A stretch of 64,000 nt of DNA, from NCBI RefSeq assembly GCF_026213295.1, contig NC_079427.1:34442846-34506845 (forward strand), written 5' to 3'. The notes below the pieces were generated by a model, which saw only the letters and a program-made list of their open reading frames with translations, ran no database searches and was not told the DNA's origin. Made by a program: the position numbers and the translations under genes. This stretch comes from Gadus chalcogrammus (lineage: Eukaryota > Chordata > Actinopteri > Gadiformes > Gadidae). Positions 55,924 to 64,000 of the stretch are shown one piece after another (the stretch's first letter is position 1; the number at the start of each line of letters is the position of its first letter).

Positions 55924-57687
55924 AGGTTGGGTATGGAATTCGCTTTTTTTGGCATTTTTGCAAAATTACTTGAAATCCTTATCATAACCCGCTTACAGCC
56001 ACTGAGTTAGAAGTACTGACATGAAAATTAAACAAGTCAATCATCTGTGGAACGGGCAGGGCTTGAAAAACTCCAGCCAATCATTTCCATTGCCACCGAG
56101 TTGCATTGGACAGTAAGTACGTCAATCAAACGGTCGTACTGCACTCCCCCTCCCCCGCGCCTCGCCTGGAACCCTTCGTGCAGTACTCGTGACCCAGAGC
56201 TCGTGACCCAGAGCAAGCTCCTGTTTGTTGTTATCCTGTGGTAGCTACTGGAACTAGTTAATCCACATTTGGACCTAGCAGTAGAAGACACTTTCCATGG
56301 CAGACAAGACGCCACCATCCCCACCACCACCACCACCACCAGCAAAGAGAAGGAAAACTCTTTTTCAGAGAGTAATTGATAATAAAAACGCTGAAAGAGA
56401 AAAACTGAAATCAAGAATAATCCTAGGCGCTGCTTTCGAACGTTGGCGGCAACTGAAGGACGAGAAGCGTCTAAAAACCGATGCTTGTGTGGCGGTTGAC
56501 CTAGTTTCAAAGTTTATACCGTTTATACTCGGTAATACCGGTGTTGAGACGAGTGTATTACTCGGTGTGAAAATGTCCACACCGCGGCAACCCTAGTGAA
56601 AACCAGGACTTCCAATACAATTATATGAAACAAACATAGTAATGATTTATGTGACCGTTGAATGTTTATAACATCTGGTGCAACCATAGCCGCGGGAACG
56701 TATTCTCAGCAGGGGGTGCTGGAAAAAAAAAACTCAGCCTGCACTAGACTCGCAACTCGTTACATTGATAAAAAAATATATAGCAGGTGGTTCACATCCA
56801 GCTGGTTCACATCCACCATGGTTCACATCCAGCTGCTCACAGAACAAGTTTAGCGCACCAACGCTCCCCTCACACTTTTTCATATAACCTTTTTTCAGCA
56901 CTAGGTCATATGAGCATTAAATAAATGCTGCGTCTCAAAATGCCTTGGACAGCAGCGAGGATGACTCGCTTTGCCACGGGCCGAAACAGTTCGGAGCGAC
57001 CACAGCCAGAGCGAACACAGCGGGGCAGAGGAGTGTCAGGAATAGTCTTTGGTGTACACATCAGTACGGCCTATTTGCACTACTGTTTAGTGGCAATGCA
57101 GTGTTTTATTCTATGCCTTTTTATTTTCGTATATTATTTCAATGAATACAATTTATTTATTCATAAAAACAAGATCTGGTCTTCAAATCTTTTTTCCAAA
57201 TATAGGTCGTCTTACAATGGGGTTTGTGTTTATATTCGGACCAATACGGTACAGCGGGCGCTCACATGACGTTAAGCATTTCCTGGTGTATAATGTGACG
57301 CTTCAGAACCTAAAATCCTGTTTCTCCCCGTTGACACGGCAACACATAACCGGCGTTTTCAGAAATCTCCACTTTGGCCGGAGTTTTTAGAAATTATCGT
57401 TTTCTGTGATAAGACAGGGCCTCGGACAGGGGGTGTTGCAGCACCCCCAGCACCCCTACTTCCCGCGGTACTGGGTGCAATTTACAGCTGAATGTAGTGC
57501 CATGTTGTTAAACGAAAACCTAGCCTGGCTCGCTATCGCGCATCTCTGTTCGCGCTCGTGCATGATTGCGCGTCCAGTTACTTGGAATGGGTGGAGTCAG
57601 AGTCAGCGTTGAAGGAGAGGGGGTAGGACCATTTGAGTTGTGTATTTTCAAAATCTGCTGGCGTTTCGCAAATCCCATACCCAACCT
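55924..57687. mobile_element. TTAA-target DNA transposon (1.76 kb)
   Basis: The termini aggttgggtatgg and ccatacccaacct are inverse, flanked by TTAA at 55920-55923 and 57688-57691. A TTAA duplication is characteristic of piggyBac and Kolobok elements. It holds one notable frame, 56297-56596, and no recognisable transposase catalytic domain. Confidence 0.85.
56297..56596 (+). CDS. 99-codon frame of the TTAA element, function unknown
   Basis: The frame starts at an ATG. It has a proline run (PSPPPPPPP), a basic patch (AKRRKTLFQRVIDNKNAERE), then AFERWRQLKDEKRLKTDACV. The last block resembles a motif (RW..LK.E.G.KTDA) that I recall at the N-terminus of many uncharacterised fish proteins linked to DNA transposons. 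The basic patch may be a nuclear-localisation or DNA-binding segment. The tail after TDACV looks frameshifted or past a missed splice donor. It may be a first coding exon of the element's gene or a domesticated relic. Confidence 0.4.
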   Translation: MADKTPPSPPPPPPPAKRRKTLFQRVIDNKNAEREKLKSRIILGAAFERWRQLKDEKRLKTDACVAVDLVSKFIPFILGNTGVETSVLLGVKMSTPRQP

Positions 57688-57830
57688 TTAACGTTCCGGC
57701 AGTGTTATTGGGCCTAGTCTATTTTTGTGGTCGATATAGGGTGACCTACGTGTTGCTTTGTGCGGGACAGTCCCGCATTTCCATTACTTTGTACACGTCC
57801 CGCAATTGAGACGTTGTCCCGCATTGTTAT

Positions 57831-59119
57831 TAGGGCTGGCCCGAATTATTCGAATATTCGAATACTCGTTCGGAAAATTTGTATTCAAAGCTTAAATCAG
57901 TATTCAGAGCTTTGTTGTTTTTTTTCCACGTACGTGACGTTACCAGAGCGAGGGACGCAAACTATAAGCGACACCAAGCAGAGAAGCGAGAGAGGTGGTG
58001 GAAGAATAGATATCTTATTTCCCTTTACTTTATAACACAACATTAGCGGGATCTCGGGAGGAAAATAAATTCTTAGTGAAATGATAACCTTAGCTTAGTT
58101 TGTTTACGTTCGCTGTACAGCCAATCAAGCCAATCAACTGTGACTGGCTTGCTGCAGAGCGCGATCAGCGTCTTGCGAATACCCGACAATATAATGGATA
58201 TAATATGGACACAAAAGACAATCAATATTCGGTATTTGTTATAGATTTATTGTACAAATTCCCTGAAAGAAGCACGTTCCAGAATGAATTGAAAAGCTCC
58301 CGCAAGGGCTGAGATGGCAGAGGACAGCTGATTTGGTACGGAACAACAGCTGTTCGCTTCCACGGGGAAAAACTAAGTAACTCCAACTTACTTAAGGCCG
58401 ATTTAGGGTCATTTTAGACGCAGAGACGTAAGCACGTAATTTACACAAGGGACTTGTTTTAGATAAGTTTTGATTTACGGTTCCTTTAAGGTTCCTTAAG
58501 GATTGCGCGTGTTGCAAGGGGATTCTCCGCCAGAACAGTAGGGGGAGCAACAAACGAATCTGTGGGCGTGGAAGTGGAAATCGCTGGCTTGTTTATATTT
58601 ATAATTATCATAATTCGTTCTTGTGTTTTCTTCTTCTCCTTCTTCAAAATTCTTCATTCGCTTCTGTCACAGCCTTTTAAAAATGGCGCTATTATGCTGT
58701 AAAACCGGAAATGTGAGACTCCTGAAAGGATGTGGTTATCTGGCCAATCACAGTCTTTGCGAGCTGCGTAGGGCCGTAGTGTTTTAGTCGCATAGTCAGG
58801 AATTCTGGGCGACGCACTTAAGCACGTAAGGGGGGATATTTTACCGCGCAAGGGGGGGTTATGTATCTTACGTGCTTACGCGTTACGTCTAAAACAGAGC
58901 ATATATCGGCCTTTAGGCCTACTAATTAACGTTCAAAAGCTATTAAATCTTCAACAAAATATGCAGATACTGTCAAAATCGGTTCCAGGGAGTATAAAGG
59001 GATTATTAATGTCGTTTTTGATGGTGAGTTTTTTCTGGAACGAGTAGCCTATTCGAATATTCGCTCGGAAAAACCAACGAGTATTCGAAGCCTGAAAAAT
59101 GGCATTCGGGCCAGCCCTG
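57831..59119. mobile_element. Non-autonomous hAT element (1.29 kb)
   Basis: The left terminus tagggctggcccgaat and the inverse of the right terminus, cagggctggcccgaat, differ only at the first base. Perfect 8-bp duplications attgttat lie at 57823-57830 and 59120-59127. 'attcgaatattcg' motifs are subterminal at both ends. A second element is nested at 58395-58912. Confidence 0.92.
58395..58912. mobile_element. Nested TTA-flanked miniature element (518 bp)
   Basis: The terminus aggccgat is inverted as atcggcct. TTA lies on both sides (58392-58394 and 58913-58915). Subterminal 'gacgtaagcacgtaa' and 'ttacgtgcttacgcg' are inverse. The pattern is PIF/Harbinger-like. Confidence 0.75.
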
Positions 59120-59309
59120 ATTGTTATTGACAGTCAGACTAGTTTTTTGAAATAAGTGTTTTATAATCTGGCCTTTATCAAATAGCTGTGTGTAGACAGC
59201 AGTGAGGGCTGTCATCAGGGAGCGGGCGGGCTGTTTGATCATGTCAATGAAACTTGGACGCGGACGCAGGTTAAGGGCACGCCCACCAACAAGAAACAAT
59301 GCAAAGGCG

Positions 59310-59419
59310 ATATAGTGGACTCGGTTAATTTAGCTCACGGTACCTTTGTCGAAGATAGAGCTCAGTGCAATTTTTGCTTCCAAATCGCCTCTCGCCAGGG
59401 TGGTGGTGGGAATTTGTGA
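59310..59419 (+). pseudogene. BED-type zinc-finger remnant
   Basis: Plus-strand translation reads HGTFVEDRAQCNFCFQIA, then GGGGNL and a stop. The CxxC pair followed by a glycine-rich turn and NL is the first half of a BED zinc finger, as in hAT transposases and ZBED proteins. The HxxxH half is not in frame. It ends just before the inverted repeat that starts at 59433. Confidence 0.4.
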
Positions 59420-59432
59420 CAACTGAGCTTAC

Positions 59433-59540
59433 ACACCAAGCTCAATGATTTAACGAGGGAGGGTTATTTGAAACAATTTATTAAATAAATATTTGTGAGA
59501 GGTCATTCCTTCTCCTGATTTTACTTCCTATTTATGTCTA
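59433..59540. repeat. Arm of an inverted repeat (pairs with 61909-62015)
   Basis: Shared blocks are 'accaagctcaatgatttaac', 'gttatttgaaacaattta' and 'gaggtcattccttctcctga'. The arms enclose 2.4 kb. Confidence 0.8.
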
Positions 59541-60544
59541 GGGTAAACCCCTAACCGAAATCCGCGGATTTCGGTTTCATGAAGGCATTGCCTTATGTAG
59601 CGTATTTTGCCTACTGTAGCCTACGTCCGATACAAAAGGGTGTTTAGGACCCAGCGGAAAGCATTCTCTCCAGTGCTGCCCGAGCCAATGAGACTTTTCC
59701 CGCCCCTCCCTTCATCCTGTCAGCGTTCAAAACAAACTGGGCTTTTCAAGCGCACGATTCCTAAATTTAAAGAAAGTAATTGATACAATTATATTCTAAA
59801 TATACGGGAGATAAATACAAACGGGTGATAATCGGGATAACGGCCTTCGAGGTCGACCGGTTCGATGGAAATAATGGACAGGTAGAGGCAACTCTGGCTT
59901 CATGCTGCGCTCGTCGCCAGAGTTCTAAGCCTTGTCGGCCGTTATCCCTTACATGTTACACTCAGTGCACCATGTTTTCAAATGCATTTAGGGGAACATT
60001 TATTGCACAAAAAAGCCTTGCAAGTTGTCTGATTGCAGTCAATTAACACATTGCAAATAGCCTGTGGGTCTCATTCATTTTTGTGTTTCTCCCCCAAACC
60101 CTCCGTCAAAAAAAGTCTGCCTATTTACTATCACGGACATGATCCTAATCCGAACCGTATCCGAAACCGAGGCCCAAAACGGTTATCTGAACCGAACCGT
60201 GGACACACTGATCCGTTTCACCCCTAGTGTCTACATACCTTAAGCCACAAATGTACACCTCCATCTCACAAAAAATGGGGACTAGAAACTAACCTCTGTC
60301 TTATGTACATTTACTGTACTGTTGGAGGTCACGCCCCTTTTCCGACCTTTTCGAGATAGCTAGGGAGGCTAAAATGTTTACACACATTTCCCGGGGCCCC
60401 GAGAACGACATATTCGAGATTTGGAGTTCTAGCCCTTAGAGAAAAAAAGTTTTCCCAAATGGACTGTCCTTTGGACAAAGCCCCTCAGAAGTGTTACCTG
60501 CAAGACCTAATGGTTCAGTGGTGGAAAAGCCTTTTTGAGATAGG
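59541..60544. other. Repeat-derived stretch without a gene
   Basis: 60230-60260 repeats the 'accttaagccacaaatgtac' seen at 38770-38790. Other parts are unassigned. Confidence 0.45.
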
Positions 60545-60655
60545 AACGTCCTACCGCCCTGAAATTTGAATACCTTATTCTAAGGCCTAACTGGGACCCC
60601 CGCACCGAAATTTGGCCCGGTCGGACCCCGAGGGCAGGAAGGGGTGGCCTGGACT
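60545..60655. repeat. Composite repeat, partner of 38790-38915
   Basis: Matches 38790-38915 in inverted orientation ('gtcctaccgccctgaaattt', 'gggacccccgcaccgaaatt'). Confidence 0.7.
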
Positions 60656-60816
60656 TTCATAATCCTCGCTCGGTGACCGTAAAGGATGTTTGGTCGGATG
60701 TTATGACGAAGAATCATAATGTGAATGTGAATATTCTATAAATGTCTTGATATCATCTTTCGTCTCAACACTTCTGCTGCAGCCGCTTAAAGTCTCACTC
60801 CGAGAACCTTAAAATA

Positions 60817-61401
60817 TGAATCAATCCATTAGAAGTATGAAAATATCTTCCTGGTGGCGTAACAGGGCAAACAAGGTGTCCTTTGACATCTACGTTTCGA
60901 GGCGATTGCAACAGTGCCACACATGATCATATTTGAATATGTTTCGGGGTAGTAATTAGCTGTCGATTTTGGAGGCCTTTATCAATAATGACCAGCTATA
61001 GATTTGCTTCCCGATGGAGATGAGATTCCAATGAGATCAAGCTCGCCCTCTTGCTACACCGAGATCATGTCCTAGACCCAGGTGTACCATGTAAAATACA
61101 TGTTACCATTTGCTAGAGTGTCATGCTGGGTGTCATTGGACTCAGCTCAACGTGTAGATGCTAAATAACATGTCATTTGTCACACATTTCTATCGGGAAG
61201 CAAATCAATAGCTGCTCATTATTGATTAAGGCCTCCAATTTCGACAGCTAATTACTACCATTAAACATGTTCGAATATGCTCATGTGTGGCACCGTTGCA
61301 ATCGCATGGAAGCGTAGATGTTGAAGGACACCTTGTTCGCCCTCTTACGCCACCGGGAAGATATTTACATGCTTCTGATTGACTAATGAATTGATTCAGC
61401 T
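60817..61401. repeat. Imperfect palindrome with arms of about 205 bp
   Basis: The left arm 60817-61021 and right arm 61193-61401 are inverse over their whole length with scattered mismatches ('gatttgcttcccgat', 'ggaggcctttatcaataat', 'caaggtgtcctt', 'aaaatatcttcc'). They surround about 170 bp. It is probably the core of a foldback element. Confidence 0.8.
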
Positions 61402-61600
61402 ATTCCCCCAGAAGTCTGGGGTCAAAAGGTCAAAAGGAGCCAGCACCACGCCGCTTATGAGACAAAAGTTAATGTGTATTTCTCTCATAACTTTTTGTCA
61501 TTATTAAAGAGGGGCCTGATTCTCAGATATGCAGGTTGGATGGGTGTAGGTCTGGGAAGAACTTCAGGCCAAAATCTTGCAAGCGAGCGGCTGGGTGCAG
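61402..61600. repeat. Composite repeat, partner of 38548-38740
   Basis: Inverse of 38548-38740. Confidence 0.75.
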
Positions 61601-61908
61601 ATACAACGAGATGGAGCACTTGCTGAGTCATTTCCTGTAGGGCTGGAGCCACAGGTTGAAGCGTATGCGTCCTTTGAGACCCCCTTTGATATATAAGAGA
61701 CCTCAAAGTACAGTTTACTTAAATGTTGTCGACCCAGTCACCTATTGCATCACTTCCTTTAGGGCTTCGGCCTCCTAATTGATCATTGTAGTATAATTGA
61801 ATGCCCTCTCTCATATATATGATACCTCCACCACTGGGACGTGGCAACAATTCTCCAAATCCATATGGGGAGGGGGGGGTGATGCTTGTGGACAGTAGGG
61901 TTGTACAC
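61601..61908. other. Stretch without a gene
   Basis: Nothing was recognised. The corresponding place in the left partner holds the possible LTR-like segment instead. Confidence 0.45.
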
Positions 61909-62015
61909 TAGACATAAATAGGAAGCAAACTCAGGAGAAGGAATGACCTCTCACAAATATATATTTAATAAATTGTTTCAAATAACCCTGCCTCGTTAAA
62001 TCATTGAGCTTGGTG
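61909..62015. repeat. Arm of an inverted repeat (pairs with 59433-59540)
   Basis: Inverse copy of 59433-59540. Confidence 0.8.
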
Positions 62016-62034
62016 TTTTGCTTTCAAAAATAGG

Positions 62035-62295
62035 TTACAGAAGAAGTCTAAACTGCAGAAAATAAAAACATCCAAGCTGCCTTTTAAGGATACCTTGGAA
62101 TATCTGTCTATTTTTTAACCATCGGACCCTAGTTTACGACAAAAACAACACAATGGACGGCAGCTCCTTTGCCGCGTGGTTTTTAGAGCCATGTAAGGAT
62201 TAGAGGGGCTGGTCGATAGCAACCGCCATAGCAACCATGACGGTCAAGTGACTGGATGCAGCCCCGTTGAAAAAAATAGAATACCACCCTACACA
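62035..62295. repeat. Composite repeat, right member, first part
   Basis: Matches 37800-38070 inverted ('ttttagagccatgtaaggat', 'gactggatgcagccccg'). It is interrupted at 62304 by an hAT element and resumes at 63286. Confidence 0.8.
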
Positions 62296-62303
62296 CTGAG
62301 GAG

Positions 62304-63285
62304 CAGTGTTGGGCGTAACGTGTTACAAAAGTAACGCGTTACCGTAATATATTACATTTTGTCAGTAACGGAGTAATATAACGCGTTACTAACTATATTT
62401 CTGTAATATTATTACAGTTACTGAGTCCGGTAACGCGTTACAATCATGGACATAATAAAGGATGGACCACGGACTGGAAAGTGGCCGCCCATTCATTTCT
62501 ATACAAACTTAAACAGCTGCAATACCAGGCTTGGCCGCTGAGCACTGGTGGATTGCGGAAGTATGCAGTGTTCCTGGGGGCTTGGTTACAATCCGAGCCA
62601 CACAGACTCCAGCCCGTGTTTGGCTGTATATTTTGTTTATTAAGACTTTGTTGTTTGGTCCTAACCAAAACATTAATAGGCTCTAAGCATAAGTTCCTTG
62701 TAAAGTCTCTGTGGGACTGAAATGTTGAATGTGTTTCATTATTTATGCTGTTCTCATGCTCTTTTTTATTACTGCTATTTACTGCTATTTCAGGGCAGGA
62801 TATATGCTCAGGTTCTAAAATACTTACAAAACATGCCCTGTCTGGTGGCTGTTAGACGTCATTCTTGAAGTGCACTTTTATTTTATTATTGAAATAGTAT
62901 AAACTATTAACATGTTTGATTTCATGGAAATGCAACTTTTTTTGTTAAATGTTTGTGTGGCTGCACTTTGTAACTAAGGAGCTAATAAATGAGGCATAGA
63001 AAATGAGTTTGTGTCATGTCGTGTAAAGGTTTTGGTTGTTTAATTATTCTATATCATAACATTATTGTAATTCAGCTATTCATGGTACACACTACATGCA
63101 GATGCAATATAGACCTCATTAGACTTTAATGTCCACCTTGTCCTGAATGTTTATTTTGGTGAAAGTAACTTATTACTTATTACTCTACACAGAAGGTAAT
63201 ATTGTAAAGAAACTTATTACTTTCAAATGCAAGTAACTAGTAATATGAAATATATTACATTTTGGAAGTAACTTGCCCAACACTG
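62304..63285. mobile_element. Non-autonomous hAT element (982 bp)
   Basis: The left terminus cagtgttgggcg and the right terminus cccaacactg are inverse. Perfect 8-bp duplications ctgaggag lie at 62296-62303 and 63286-63293. Many 'gtaacgcgttac' motifs lie inside the left end. The two 74-79 codon frames inside it overlap on opposite strands and have no recognisable similarity. Confidence 0.93.
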
Positions 63286-63632
63286 CTGAGGAGAATAATG
63301 ATCTTTAAATTATTATGACCATGAAGTCTTTATTTGCATGGGTTTACATTTCGTTCTGTGTAGCATGGAAAAATCTGAGAAACACTCCCATTCAGAATGC
63401 ATTGGTCTACATTTCGTTCTTTGGAGCACAGTTATTTTTATTTATTTATTTATTTTCAGTTTTTGTGGAGGTGCTTCAAAGATGCTAATTTTTCTGCAAT
63501 AATCCAAAATCCAATGGAAAAACCCGTTGGCTTTGTGTCAAGGGAAACCCAGGTCGACGCTCACTTCCGGGTTGGCCAACATACGTCATCCCTCCCTCTA
63601 TACTGTAAAAACACATGTTCAAGTTGAATGAT
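63286..63632. repeat. Composite repeat, right member, second part
   Basis: Inverse of 37542-37870. Confidence 0.8.
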
Positions 63633-64000
63633 AATGCATGAATCTATTCATGCTATTCATGACAAATATTTCGGCCATGGTGGATCCAGATCTGTTCCGG
63701 AGCATTTCTGCACCTCGGGCAACAGCGCAGGGTTGCCAGGTCCTGCCTGCAAAAAACGTCCTGCCCACATACCGTTCAAAATCCACCCAAAATGTCCTAG
63801 AAGCAGCCCAAGTTGTTGTTTTTGCAGCGAAATGCATTGTGTGTGTGTGCGTGTGCGTGCGTGCGTGCGTGCGTGCGTGCGTGTGTGTATGTGTGCTAAC
63901 ACGCTATTTTATGTTGAAATGCGACGTAATCCAGTGTTCACGAAAACGTACACTGTCAACGTATGCTTTTGGCGACTGGGTTGGCTCTCAGATAAACGTG
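63633..64000. other. Stretch without a gene, with a (GTGC)n microsatellite
   Basis: A gtgtgcgtgc microsatellite lies at 63838-63892. The minus-strand frame across it is an artefact. No gene was seen. Confidence 0.6.

Noticed and set aside
62444..62720. Overlapping 74- and 79-codon frames
   Set aside because: They lie inside a non-autonomous hAT element on opposite strands with no domain similarity.
42621..64000. Upstream raph1 exons coding the N-terminal coiled coil
   Set aside because: No minus-strand frame resembles them. They probably lie beyond 64000.

Overview
The window looks like a repeat-swollen piece of a teleost fish genome. Its only firm host-gene content is three short coding exons on the minus strand. 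Read in transcript order (42441-42620, 7121-7198, 5843-5917) they join in phase 0 and match the region of lamellipodin (raph1) that runs from a serine-rich stretch ending in SASSMDSLD, through the helix with IRVALEKIKEAQVKK, into the start of the Ras-association domain with SSKTMMVDERQTVRQ. The teleost call rests on this vertebrate gene plus the dense PIF/Harbinger, hAT and TTAA-target DNA transposons, the LINE and Ty3/gypsy scraps and the TG, GA and TCTG microsatellites. The species cannot be named. No rRNA, tRNA or prokaryotic gene was seen.

Layout. 1-1854: part of one tandem repeat family with a 1,610-bp period. 1855-5797: four units of a second family (about 0.8-1.4 kb each) in reverse orientation, ending 45 bp from the 5' splice site of the last raph1 exon in the window. 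5843-7198: two raph1 exons inside GA, TG and CA microsatellites. 7199-42440: one raph1 intron of about 35.2 kb. It holds decayed LINE and Ty3/gypsy fragments, about 19.8 kb of 21 forward-oriented units of the same 0.8-kb family (10153-29921), several miniature DNA elements, two long foldback elements (33060-34140 and 35346-40130) and many minisatellites. 42441-42620: a raph1 exon. 42621-64000: probably the next upstream raph1 intron. It contains a 43-bp minisatellite hit by an hAT element, two nested PIF/Harbinger elements carrying Myb/SANT-like and nuclease genes, a side-by-side pair of nuclease-only Harbinger copies, a TTAA-target element with a 99-codon frame, several hAT elements with 8-bp target duplications, and a composite inverted repeat paired with 37.5-38.9 kb.

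How the parts may work together. The host exons are tiny islands between inverted arrays and complementary simple repeats. In the pre-mRNA the forward array (upstream intron) and the reverse array (downstream intron) flank exons 7121-7198 and 5843-5917 and could base-pair. On a smaller scale, a TG-rich tract and a CA-rich tract immediately flank exon 7121-7198. Both arrangements could influence exon skipping, circularisation or RNA editing; this is inference. The 0.8-kb family has a terminal hairpin, a CTAG end, an 11-bp subterminal inverted motif and a 50-bp end module that multiplies on its own. That layout suggests a non-autonomous rolling-circle (Helitron/Helentron-like) element, but no replicase gene is present here.
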